The position numbers were made by a program, and so were the translations under genes. Under the pieces are notes generated by a model. The model saw only the letters and a program-made list of their open reading frames with translations. It did no database searches and was not told the DNA's origin. From Bacilli bacterium (GTDB lineage: Bacteria; Bacillota_I; Bacilli_A; ML615J-28; CAG-313): a DNA stretch of 43,227 bases. The stretch lies in assembly GCA_017398545.1 (NCBI GenBank), contig JAFQFT010000034.1:1-43227 (forward strand). The letters run 5' to 3'. Shown piece by piece: positions 15,908 to 23,851 of the stretch; position 1 is the stretch's first letter; every line of letters begins with the position of its first letter.

Positions 15908-17275
15908 ATGCAAGATAATTCAAAAAAAATATTTGATTTTATTAAATCATTGTTTTTACCACGTAAAATGGCAAGACATATGAATATGCGTTTTGTCTTA
16001 TCATTATTAATTTTAATTATTGCTTCTTGTTTAAACATTGTTACATCAAATACTAGAGCTGGAAAAGATACAGAAAAAGCTTTAGAATTTCCTAGTTTAT
16101 TTGAAGAATTGCCAGATGATTTAGTTCTTACAGAAATGACTACTAATGAACCTATGACTAGGCTTACAGTTGAAGAAGCAAATGGTAGTATAGAAGTAAC
16201 TGTTGATGGCGTAGTTCAAAAAATAGAAAGTTTAAGTAAATACTTAAAAGCTGATAAAAATGGTGTATATCATGGTGTTTATGAATCTAATGAAAAAGTT
16301 ATGGATGTAACAATTGTAGTAGATGATGAAACATATTCAATTGATGGTACTATTGATAAACCTGTTTATATTGACTTTTTTGATATAGAAGGTTATTTGC
16401 AACAAGAAAAGAAAGAAAATACTGAATATGTACTTTATGTACTAACACTTGATAATTTCTTCTATTTGTTTAATTTAGATCAAATTGAAGATGGAAAAAG
16501 TACTAAAGCTCCGACAAATAGTGTTATGTTTGAGACTAATGATTCTGGGGAGTTAAAGTATTATTTACCAAAAGATGAAAGTGAACTTTCATTAAATCAA
16601 TATGGTGATTTTGATACTACAAAATGGACAAGAATTGCAACAAGTAGTGATGAAATTGATTTTGTAGCAACAGAAGACTATTTTAATACTTTAAATTTAA
16701 GTATTTCATTTGATCAATATCGCGAAATGACTAGTACTATTAAACCTGCTTATCGTCATTTAAAGAATTTAACTAATACTTTATATGGTGGTGCAATCTA
16801 TTATAGTAGTTTAGAATCTAATGGATTAGATTTTGGAATTTTTAATACATCATTTAATACTTTCCAAAAAGATTTAAAGAATGCAGTAATTGTTTATAAT
16901 GCTGGTTTATTAAAAACAACTAGTTTAATGATATCAGTTGCGATTACTTTATTATTCCCATTACTTTTATCTGCGATTACTTGGATAATGTCTAGAAGTT
17001 TCTTTATGAATAAGTTCCGTCAATATTATGCAATTTGTTCATTATGTTTTGCAATGACTACAATTATTGCGTTAATTGCTGGATTCTTTGTAAATTATGC
17101 TGAAATTGCATTTGCACTTTTAGTTATCGCAAGTGTTTATTATATAGTTGCTACATTTAGAATTAATACAATGGAAGATGACAACAATAAAGATAATAAT
17201 AAAGATAAAAATAGTGATACAAAAGAACCAATTAAGTATTCTAAAATTTCAGATGATACTACCATTATTGGTTAA
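15908..17275 (+). CDS. Membrane protein with large extracytoplasmic domain (DUF1189-like, tentative)
   Basis: A 455-aa protein. I start it at 15908 because GAAGGA is 7 nt upstream; a GTG at 15893 overlaps the previous gene. An N-terminal FIKSLFLPRKMARHM segment precedes a membrane helix (about residues 28-46). About 280 residues of acidic extracytoplasmic sequence follow, then four C-terminal helices (starting at LMISVAITLLFPLLLSAITW). The N-terminal segment and the helix layout recall DUF1189 membrane proteins, which are shorter, so the call is tentative. The C-terminus is rich in Asp, Asn and Lys. It lies between the unknown protein and the SpoIIIAH-like gene. Confidence 0.55.
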   Translation: MQDNSKKIFDFIKSLFLPRKMARHMNMRFVLSLLILIIASCLNIVTSNTRAGKDTEKALEFPSLFEELPDDLVLTEMTTNEPMTRLTVEEANGSIEVTVDGVVQKIESLSKYLKADKNGVYHGVYESNEKVMDVTIVVDDETYSIDGTIDKPVYIDFFDIEGYLQQEKKENTEYVLYVLTLDNFFYLFNLDQIEDGKSTKAPTNSVMFETNDSGELKYYLPKDESELSLNQYGDFDTTKWTRIATSSDEIDFVATEDYFNTLNLSISFDQYREMTSTIKPAYRHLKNLTNTLYGGAIYYSSLESNGLDFGIFNTSFNTFQKDLKNAVIVYNAGLLKTTSLMISVAITLLFPLLLSAITWIMSRSFFMNKFRQYYAICSLCFAMTTIIALIAGFFVNYAEIAFALLVIASVYYIVATFRINTMEDDNNKDNNKDKNSDTKEPIKYSKISDDTTIIG

Positions 17276-17333
17276 AATTTAAGCATATTTAAAAATTTCC
17301 TTCATACAATTTATTAGGTATGGAGGTTATTTT

Positions 17334-17822
17334 ATGAAAAAGAATCAAATTGCATTATTATGTTTAACGGCTGTTGTTATGCTTGCTGTATGGTATATTA
17401 AATCGCCACTTAATTCTGTTCCTAGTGATGATAATACTGTAACTGTTGGTGGTAATTCTACAAGACTTGATGCTTTAAAAGAAATGAGGGAAGCATTAAG
17501 AGTAGAACGTAGTTTGGAAGTTGCTGCACTTGATAGTATTATTGCTAGCGAATCTAGTACTATTGCAGAAAAGAATACAGCTATTAATGAAAAACAAACA
17601 ATTTCAGATTTAACAGAAAAAGAAGTACTAATGGAACTATCCATCATTAATTTAGGATATACAGATGCTTTTGTTCATCATACAACTGATGGAGTTGAAG
17701 TTTTAGTTGTTGCTGATGCTCTTTCTGAAACTGAAGTTATTCAAATAATGAATTTAACATATAGTAGTTTTACAACAGAAACTGTAATTGTAACGTATAA
17801 AGCTGCTAGTGAATTTAAATAA
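17334..17822 (+). CDS. SpoIIIAH-like membrane protein
   Basis: A 162-aa protein with a short N-terminal tail, one membrane helix (about residues 7-22, ALLCLTAVVMLAVWYI) and an extracytoplasmic domain. The domain starts with a long charged helix (ALKEMREALRVERSLEVAALDSI) and ends with a compact alpha/beta fold (GYTDAFVHHTTDGVEVLVVADALS). This is the layout of SpoIIIAH, the mother-cell half of the SpoIIIAH-SpoIIQ channel in sporulating Firmicutes, whose outer domain is a ring-building YscJ/FliF-like motif. No other spoIIIA gene is near. A strong GGAGG site precedes the start; the gene ends the rel cluster and a terminator follows. Confidence 0.75.
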   Translation: MKKNQIALLCLTAVVMLAVWYIKSPLNSVPSDDNTVTVGGNSTRLDALKEMREALRVERSLEVAALDSIIASESSTIAEKNTAINEKQTISDLTEKEVLMELSIINLGYTDAFVHHTTDGVEVLVVADALSETEVIQIMNLTYSSFTTETVIVTYKAASEFK

Positions 17823-17823
17823 A

Positions 17824-17851
17824 AAATACACAGAATTAATCTGTGTGTTTT
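17824..17851 (+). terminator. Intrinsic terminator
   Basis: Stem ACACAGA (17828-17834) with TCTGTGT (17840-17846), then a T run. It ends the apt-to-SpoIIIAH unit. Confidence 0.75.
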
Positions 17852-17872
17852 TCTGTGTTAATGGAGAAATAT

Positions 17873-18760
17873 ATGAATTATTTTAAATATACTATTAAAA
17901 ATAAAGAAACAGGTAAAAATTTAAAAGAATGGTTAAAATCATTTAATCTTGCTAAAAATAAAATTAACTATTTAATTGATAATAAATGTATTACTATTAA
18001 TGATGAACTAGTATTTAAAAGAGAGTTTATTTTAAAAGAGAATGATAAAGTAGTAATTGATGTTTCAAATTATGAACAAATTGATTACTTACCTTTGAGA
18101 TTTAATTTAGATATTGTTTATGAGGATGATTATATTTTAGTTGTTAATAAGCCTAGTGGAGTAATTATTTATCCTGAAAATAAAGAGTTATCAAATACAA
18201 TGGCTAATTATATTGCGTATTATTATACAAAAACAAATCAAAATAGAACAATTAGACATGTTCATAGATTAGATACTGATACAACTGGGTGTTTAGTTTA
18301 CGCAAAAGATATTTTAACGCATAGTTATTTGTCGAATTTATTTGAAAATAGTAATGTTAAAAAGGAATATAATGCATTAGTATATGGTATAATAGAGAAA
18401 AGCGGAAAAATAGATACATCAATTGGGAGAAATCGTCATAATAATTCTATGATTACTACACCAAATGGTTTGAATGCCCTTACGCTTTATAAACCTCTTA
18501 ATTATATTAATAATAATACTTTGTTGAATGTAGAAATTAAAACAGGTAGAACTCATCAAATTAGAGTACATATGGCTTCTATTAAGCATCCTTTATTAGG
18601 CGATACAATATATGGAAAAAAAGATGAATATAAACGTGTAATGTTACATTGCAGTCATATTGGTTTTATTCATCCGGTTTATAAATATTGGGTAGATTTT
18701 TTTGCAGAAATTCCACAAGATATGAAATATATAATAGGAGATAACAATGAAAATATTTAG
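17873..18760 (+). CDS. RluA-family pseudouridine synthase
   Basis: Isomerises uridine to pseudouridine in rRNA or tRNA. The 295-aa protein has an N-terminal S4 RNA-binding domain (about 13-65) and the catalytic domain with HRLDTDTTG (catalytic Asp134), VVNKPSG (91-97) and GRTHQIRVHMAS. I start it at 17873 with GGAGAA 6 nt upstream; a longer GTG start would lie in the preceding terminator. The exact target (RluD, RluC or YlyB type) cannot be read from sequence. Its end overlaps the start of the endonuclease lipoprotein. Confidence 0.9.
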   Translation: MNYFKYTIKNKETGKNLKEWLKSFNLAKNKINYLIDNKCITINDELVFKREFILKENDKVVIDVSNYEQIDYLPLRFNLDIVYEDDYILVVNKPSGVIIYPENKELSNTMANYIAYYYTKTNQNRTIRHVHRLDTDTTGCLVYAKDILTHSYLSNLFENSNVKKEYNALVYGIIEKSGKIDTSIGRNRHNNSMITTPNGLNALTLYKPLNYINNNTLLNVEIKTGRTHQIRVHMASIKHPLLGDTIYGKKDEYKRVMLHCSHIGFIHPVYKYWVDFFAEIPQDMKYIIGDNNENI

Positions 18761-20087
18761 TAAAATTATAAAAACTATTTGTATTATGTTTACTTTAGTT
18801 GTATTATTTACATTATATGGATGTGATACTACAACTCCACAAACAAATCAATTACAAACACCATCATTTACAACAGTTACAAAAGACAAAAATGTTGTAG
18901 TATTTATTGAAACTGTATTTAATTCAGATAATTATCATATTTATGTATATCAAGATGATGCTATTAAAAATAAATTTAATGTAACATCAGAAGAAGCAAT
19001 TATGGGATATACTGTTTACTTAGGTTATGGTGAGTTTGAACTTGCAGTTCAAGCAGTAAGTAATTCTGATAATTACAGTAATTCTTTAGTTTCAAAGCGT
19101 AAAACTATAAAATTAACAGAAACTATAAAACCTCATGAACATGTTTTTGTGGATGGAATTTGTGAATGTGGAGAAGCTGATCCTAATTATAATTTACCTA
19201 ATGTATTTTCTATTTCATATGTTTTAAACGATGGAGTTTTACCAAGTAATGCTCCAAGAAGTTATACAGAAGGTGAAACTGTATTCTTAGTTGAAGCAAC
19301 TAAAGACAATTATGAATTTGATGGATGGTACTTAAAGAGTGATTTTAGTGGGGAAAGTATATCAGTTATTTCAAATAAAACAACTGGTGATATTACACTA
19401 TATGCTAAATGGAAAAGTAATGATGTAGAATATACTGGTTATTATGCTGATGCAAACGATTTAATTGGAACTAATCTTAAAAAAGCATTAAGAACAATTA
19501 TTTCAACTGGGGTAAGTCCTACTTCATATAGCGATTTAAAATCAAAACTTCCATATACAGATGCATCCCTTACTGATTCATCAAAGATGAAACTACTATA
19601 TTCTAATCATTTAGTAAATGCTAAATGGGATGATACTGCAACTTGGAATAGAGAACATGTATGGCCTAAGAGTAAAGGTTGGTTTGATAATTCAGGTGCG
19701 GGTAGTGATATTCATCATATTAGACCTGAAAATACAAATGTTAATAGTGTTCGTGGTAATTTAGCATTTGGTGAAGTTAGTAATGGTACAGCAGTTAAGT
19801 GTTGTGGAGAAATCATTGCATATAAAAATAGTTCATATTTTGAACCATTTGATGAATTTAAAGGTGATTGTGCTAGAATTATTTTCTATGTATTAGTAAG
19901 ATATTCACAATCTGATTCTTATAATGTTACTAATGTTGCACAATCTATGCAAATGTTACTAGATTGGCATGAAGCAGATCCTGTTGATGAATTTGAACTT
20001 CAAAGAAACGAAAGATGTTATAGTGTTCAAAAGAATCGTAATCCATTTATTGATCATCCAGAATTTGCTGATATGATTTGGGGCTAA
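18747..20087 (+). CDS. Endonuclease I-family lipoprotein with InlB-type repeat
   Basis: A 446-aa surface lipoprotein predicted to cut nucleic acids outside the cell. The signal peptide ends in lipobox LYGC. A fibronectin-like stretch is followed by one InlB/Listeria-Bacteroides-type repeat (DGWYLKSDF... to ITLYAKWK, about residues 150-225). The catalytic part is the endonuclease I (beta-beta-alpha metal) domain with WNREHVWPKSKGW at 300-312 (His304 is the likely general base), then DIHHIRPENTNVNSVRGN. An HxCxCG-like pair (HEHVFVDGICECGE) before the repeat may bind metal. The start overlaps the end of the pseudouridine synthase gene and has a GGAGAT site. Expected role: degradation of external DNA or RNA for nucleotide uptake. 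Confidence 0.9.
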   Translation: MKIFSKIIKTICIMFTLVVLFTLYGCDTTTPQTNQLQTPSFTTVTKDKNVVVFIETVFNSDNYHIYVYQDDAIKNKFNVTSEEAIMGYTVYLGYGEFELAVQAVSNSDNYSNSLVSKRKTIKLTETIKPHEHVFVDGICECGEADPNYNLPNVFSISYVLNDGVLPSNAPRSYTEGETVFLVEATKDNYEFDGWYLKSDFSGESISVISNKTTGDITLYAKWKSNDVEYTGYYADANDLIGTNLKKALRTIISTGVSPTSYSDLKSKLPYTDASLTDSSKMKLLYSNHLVNAKWDDTATWNREHVWPKSKGWFDNSGAGSDIHHIRPENTNVNSVRGNLAFGEVSNGTAVKCCGEIIAYKNSSYFEPFDEFKGDCARIIFYVLVRYSQSDSYNVTNVAQSMQMLLDWHEADPVDEFELQRNERCYSVQKNRNPFIDHPEFADMIWG

Positions 20088-20092
20088 AAAAT

Positions 20093-20122
20093 ATACCGTA
20101 AGATAAAACTTACGGTATTTTC
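20093..20122. terminator. Terminator between convergent genes
   Basis: A 10-bp stem (20093-20102 with 20109-20118, 6-nt loop) with T-rich flanks on both strands. It serves the endonuclease gene on plus and htpG on minus. Confidence 0.8.
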
Positions 20123-22045
20123 TTATTTTATGTTTGTTGCTTCAATCATAATATTACACATCTTTTCAATAAATTCATTAGGGTTTTCCACCTTAAATCC
20201 TTCTAAAAGAAGTGCTTGATTTAATAATACTGATGCGTAATCAGTTAATTTAGATTTATCATCTTGAATATTTTCTAATACTTTGAAGATTGGATGATTT
20301 GGATTAATTTCTAGAATTCTTTCAGCTTTAATATTTGATCCATTTGGAAGATCATTCATTACTCTTTCCATTTCAAAGCTAATTCCATCACCGCTTACTA
20401 AACATACAGGAGATTCTGTAAGACGCGTAGAAATAACAACATCTTTAACTTTTCCGCTAAGTGCAGTTTTGATTTTTGTAAGTAAGTCTTGTTTTTCATC
20501 TGCAAGTTTCTTTGCAGATTCTTTTTCTTCATCCGAAAGTAGATCTAAATCGCCTTGATTAACTGACTTAAATTCTATATCATCGAATTTTTGAAGAATT
20601 TGTAGGACAAATTCATCAACTTCCTCAGTAAGAAGAAGAACGTCAAATTCTTTTTTCTTTAATGCATCCATTTGAGGCATTGACATTAAGTCTTCTTTAG
20701 TTTCTGCTGAAGCAAAGTAAATATATTTTTGACCTTCTTTCATTTCACGTACATAATCTTCTAATGAAATTAAAGTATCAGATTTTAATGTTTTATACAT
20801 TAATAATCCTTTTAATAAATCATTCTTTTCGCCATAGCTGTTGTAGATTCCAAATTTTAAGTTAATACCAAGTGCTTCAAAGAATTCTTTATAAATTTCA
20901 GGTTCATCGTTTTGTAATTCTTGTAAATGTTTAATAACTTTCTTTTCAAGATTAGTTGCGATTTTAGTAAGCTGTTTGTCTTGTTGTAGCATTTCACGAC
21001 TGATATTTAGTGATAAATCACTTGAATCAACAATACCTTTAATAAATCTTAAATAATCAGGAAGAAGTTCTTTACATTTATCCATAATAAATACACCTTT
21101 AGTATAAAGTTGTAATCCTTTTTCATATTTATTTGAATAAAGATCATAAGGTGCTTTTTTAGGAATGAATAAAAGGGCTGTATATGTAATGTTACCTTCT
21201 ACTGAATATTGATAGTAATCTAGTGGATCTAAATAATCATAAAATTTATTTTTATAGAATTCATTAATTTCTTCACGAGTTACATCATTTTTGTTTTTCT
21301 TCCATACTGGAATCATTGAGTTAAGTGTTTCTGTAGAAATAGTTTCTACATATTCATCAGTAGGATTTCCATCATCATCTAATTTTGGTTGTTCAGTAAC
21401 ACATTCCATCATAATTGGATAACGAATAAAGTCTGAATATTTTTTAACTAATGTTTTGATAGTAAATTGATCTAAATATTCATCAAAGTTATTATCTTCA
21501 GTATTTTCTCTTAAATGAAGTGTAATTGTAGTACCGATAGTAGTTTTATCACTTTCTTCTAAGCTATATTCTTCAATACCATCAGATGTAAAACGGTAAC
21601 TTATTTCACTGTATGGTGATAAAGTGTTTACTTCTACAAAGTCAGCTACTAGATAAGAAGAATAAAAACCTACCCCAAATTGACCTATAATTTCTCTTTC
21701 GTCTTCAGGAGAAACATTTTCATGTTCTAATTTTTCTTGGAATTCTTTAGAACCAGATTTTGCAATAGTACCAAGATGATTAATAAGTTCATCTTTAGTC
21801 ATACCAATACCATTATCGCTAATTGTAATTGTTCTATTTTCTTTATCAATGCTTAGTTCAATTTTATAATCATTTCTTTTTTCTAACGTTTCATCAGTTA
21901 AAGATAAATAATGATATTTATCAATAGCATCACTTGCGTTTGCGATTAATTCTCTTAAGAAGATTTCTTTATTTGTATAAATTGAATTAATCATTAAGTT
22001 TAATAATCTTTTAGTTTCAGTTTTAAATTGTTTTACTTCACTCAT
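20123..22045 (-). CDS. htpG: Hsp90-family chaperone
   Basis: ATP-dependent cytoplasmic chaperone. The 640-aa length matches bacterial HtpG. The N-terminal GHKL ATPase has ELIANASDAIDK (Asn and Asp in the nucleotide site), DNGIGM and GQFGVGFYS. The middle domain has the catalytic Arg segment SLNISREMLQQDK. A perfect SigA promoter and a perfect CIRCE operator lie upstream, so HrcA control in heat shock is expected. In B. subtilis htpG is not in the CIRCE regulon, so this is a different wiring. The ribosome site is GAAAGGAA. Confidence 0.97.
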   Translation of the reverse strand: MSEVKQFKTETKRLLNLMINSIYTNKEIFLRELIANASDAIDKYHYLSLTDETLEKRNDYKIELSIDKENRTITISDNGIGMTKDELINHLGTIAKSGSKEFQEKLEHENVSPEDEREIIGQFGVGFYSSYLVADFVEVNTLSPYSEISYRFTSDGIEEYSLEESDKTTIGTTITLHLRENTEDNNFDEYLDQFTIKTLVKKYSDFIRYPIMMECVTEQPKLDDDGNPTDEYVETISTETLNSMIPVWKKNKNDVTREEINEFYKNKFYDYLDPLDYYQYSVEGNITYTALLFIPKKAPYDLYSNKYEKGLQLYTKGVFIMDKCKELLPDYLRFIKGIVDSSDLSLNISREMLQQDKQLTKIATNLEKKVIKHLQELQNDEPEIYKEFFEALGINLKFGIYNSYGEKNDLLKGLLMYKTLKSDTLISLEDYVREMKEGQKYIYFASAETKEDLMSMPQMDALKKKEFDVLLLTEEVDEFVLQILQKFDDIEFKSVNQGDLDLLSDEEKESAKKLADEKQDLLTKIKTALSGKVKDVVISTRLTESPVCLVSGDGISFEMERVMNDLPNGSNIKAERILEINPNHPIFKVLENIQDDKSKLTDYASVLLNQALLLEGFKVENPNEFIEKMCNIMIEATNIK

Positions 22046-22082
22046 AATTATTTCCTTTCTAATTTATATTTTATATACTTTA

Positions 22083-22110
22083 ATTATACTATTTTTATTT
22101 TATTTGTCAA
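22083..22110 (-). promoter_or_regulatory. Perfect SigA promoter of htpG
   Basis: On the minus strand, TTGACA (22105-22110) and TATAAT (22083-22088) with a 16-bp spacer. The CIRCE lies 17 bp upstream of the -35 box. Confidence 0.85.
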
Positions 22111-22127
22111 GTAGTTTAATTAAAAAA

Positions 22128-22154
22128 TTAGCACTCTTAATTAAAGAGTGCTAA
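22128..22154 (-). promoter_or_regulatory. CIRCE operator (HrcA site), also a terminator hairpin
   Basis: TTAGCACTC (22128-22136), 9 nt, GAGTGCTAA (22146-22154) matches the CIRCE consensus exactly. It contains the stop codon of the alpha/beta hydrolase gene (22151-22153). On the minus strand it is followed by six T residues, so it should also act as an intrinsic terminator. Confidence 0.9.
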
Positions 22155-23101
22155 TTTAAATGCTTATTAGTGAAATCTGTAACAATTTGTTTATATTTTT
22201 CTTTATCAAAAATATAACTTAATCCGTGAACATCACATTTAAAGGTATGAAATTCGATATCAGGATTAGCTTTTTTAATTTTTACACTCATTTCATATGG
22301 AACAAAATCATCTTCATCTCCATGAATCAAAAGAATTGGCACTTTAGCATTAGGTACTGCTTTAACAGCAGAAGATGCGTGGATATCAAATTTACCAAAA
22401 AGACGAGCAGATAGAGGTAAAAACCATTTTACAAGAAATAATGGATATTTTTTTTCGATTGTAACATGTGCAATGATGTCAACACATGATGAGAATGGAC
22501 AATCTGCAATTACTAATTTTACATTGCTTGGAAGATTTAGTTCTGATGCCATTAAAACTGTTGCAGCCCCCATTGAGATACCCATTAAACTAATTGAGGT
22601 GTCTTTTCCGAAACGATTATTTAAATAATCTATCCATGATAATACATCAAATCTTTCAACTATACCAAAACTTATTATGTGACCATCACTTTCACCATGT
22701 GCTCTATGATCAATCAATAAGACATTATGACCATTTTCTAAAGATAAATTGATTCCACCACTAAAATCCTTAAGACCATAACTTTTATATCCATGAACTA
22801 AAATGTCAAACGGGGCCTTTGGATCCTTCATGTATAGTCTAGCGGATAATGTTAAACCATCATGAGATTTTATAGTTACTTTCTCATATGGAAGAGCCAT
22901 TGCTTTATTAATTAGTGCAACAAGTGTTGCACGATATGGTTTCATTACTTCGTAGTCAAGATAATCTAGTGAATGCTTTGGTTTTTTTTGATTAAAGTAA
23001 AAACTCATTCGGTATATTATATATAGTATAATTATAATAGTAATAATTAAAAATAGTAAAATACCTAAAATAATTATAGCAATTATTAATGGAGTGCTCA
23101 T
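22151..23101 (-). CDS. Membrane-anchored alpha/beta hydrolase
   Basis: A 316-aa protein with one N-terminal membrane helix (about residues 5-30) and an alpha/beta hydrolase domain. The nucleophile elbow is GISMGA (Ser175), the oxyanion region VHG lies at 101-103, the acid is in HGDEDDFVP (Asp261 or Asp264) and the base is His291 in DVHGLSY. The layout resembles the BAAT/Bem46-like hydrolases common in Firmicutes; the substrate is unknown. Its stop codon lies inside the CIRCE element. It is probably transcribed from its own promoter upstream, near 23120-23135. Confidence 0.85.
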   Translation of the reverse strand: MSTPLIIAIIILGILLFLIITIIIILYIIYRMSFYFNQKKPKHSLDYLDYEVMKPYRATLVALINKAMALPYEKVTIKSHDGLTLSARLYMKDPKAPFDILVHGYKSYGLKDFSGGINLSLENGHNVLLIDHRAHGESDGHIISFGIVERFDVLSWIDYLNNRFGKDTSISLMGISMGAATVLMASELNLPSNVKLVIADCPFSSCVDIIAHVTIEKKYPLFLVKWFLPLSARLFGKFDIHASSAVKAVPNAKVPILLIHGDEDDFVPYEMSVKIKKANPDIEFHTFKCDVHGLSYIFDKEKYKQIVTDFTNKHLN

Positions 23102-23196
23102 TTTTATCTCCTTTCTTTATTGTATTATAATACTTTTTAAATTTTAATAACTGAACAAAAAGTGTTTAATGTTATAAAGTATAAATTGAACTTTTA

Positions 23197-23387
23197 TCAA
23201 TTCTTATCTTTATTAGAAAGTTCAAGTAAAACCAGAGTTGAATATACAGCAATTTCAAGAAATAGAATCGCATGAAATACAGGATTCACCAAATTATTAA
23301 GTGAATTTTTCTCACAATATATATAGAGAATAAAATCAATTAGTACCATTGCTGCTAATAATATTAAATATTTACTTTTTTACTCAT
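23197..23387 (-). pseudogene. Frameshifted small two-helix membrane protein gene
   Basis: The ATG at 23387 opens only 7 codons. If the A6 tract (plus-strand T6 at 23376-23381) had one more base, a clean 63-codon reading frame would run to the TGA at 23197, encoding MSKKSKYLILLAAMVLIDF and then a second hydrophobic segment (PVFHAILFLEIAVYSTLVLL). The peptide ends in a polar tail. An AGGAG site lies 20 nt upstream of the ATG, separated by four copies of ATTAT, the last of which runs into the start codon. Promoter TGGACA/TATAAT lies further up. It is a broken gene, a phase-variable gene or a sequencing indel. Confidence 0.6.
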
Positions 23388-23445
23388 AATATAATATAAT
23401 ATAATATCTCCTTTACTTTAGTAATTTTAATTTATATACACTTTT

Positions 23446-23474
23446 ATTATACACTAAAATCAATTTTATGTCCA
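23446..23474 (-). promoter_or_regulatory. Promoter of the frameshifted small gene
   Basis: Minus-strand TGGACA (23469-23474), 17-bp spacer and TATAAT (23446-23451). This block is shared with the promoter of the gene at 25087. Confidence 0.6.
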
Positions 23475-23593
23475 CCATTATCTCTTACATGTTAGAGTCC
23501 CTTTGGAACTAAAGGTTAGAATCCCCACAAAAGTAGGTTCGAGTCCGTGACTAGTCTCCTTGGTTATTATAAACAAAAAGTGTTGTGTTTATG

Positions 23594-23635
23594 AAAAAAA
23601 AGATGGTATTCTAAACAAAAACGATTAGAATATCC
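23594..23635 (-). terminator. Terminator-like hairpin in copy A
   Basis: GGTATTCTAA (23605-23614) pairs with TTAGAATATCC (23625-23635) with a bulge. On the minus strand T8 follows (23594-23601). Confidence 0.6.
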
Positions 23636-23640
23636 TATAA

Positions 23641-23810
23641 AATTAATAATTAGCCCTCTTATCAAAAGACTAATAGATTTCTTAAAATGTGTGTAGCGGA
23701 CGAAATGTTGGATATTAAGGTTTTACTGAAAAAAATGTTTCATATTGCATCTTTTTATTTATCAATATAATTTTATTAATAAGCTATAAGTCTTTTATTT
23801 CATAAACGAA
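23641..23810. other. AT-rich intergenic stretch
   Basis: I see no gene, RNA or repeat between copy A and the Fic terminator. It may be decayed sequence. Confidence 0.4.
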
Positions 23811-23843
23811 AAAAAGGAACTAGCATGTATTTACACTAGTTCC
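23811..23843 (-). terminator. Intrinsic terminator of the Fic gene
   Basis: GGAACTAG (23816-23823) pairs with CTAGTTCC (23836-23843). On the minus strand a T run follows. Confidence 0.8.
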
Positions 23844-23851
23844 TATATTTT

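Larger units (their letters stand above)
23446..23640. repeat. Related intergenic block, copy A, with T-arm-like motifs
   Basis: Positions 23446-23489 match 25808-25851 at 39 of 44 bases. The 14-mer GGTTCGAGTCCGTG follows at 23536-23549 and is also found exactly in copy B. It looks like the T arm of a tRNA, but no tRNA body is present. Copy A has a further 46 bp between the two shared parts, with two degenerate versions of the T-arm-like core (near 23491 and 23514), about 22 bp apart. A hairpin with GGTATTCTAA also recurs in both copies. Confidence 0.7.

Noticed and set aside
17345..17647. Minus-strand gene opposite the SpoIIIAH-like gene
   Set aside because: No ribosome site, and the plus strand has a recognisable membrane protein with a GGAGG site.
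23480..23560. Complete tRNA gene on the plus strand
   Set aside because: Only T-arm-like motifs are present. No D arm, anticodon arm or pairing acceptor arms could be found.
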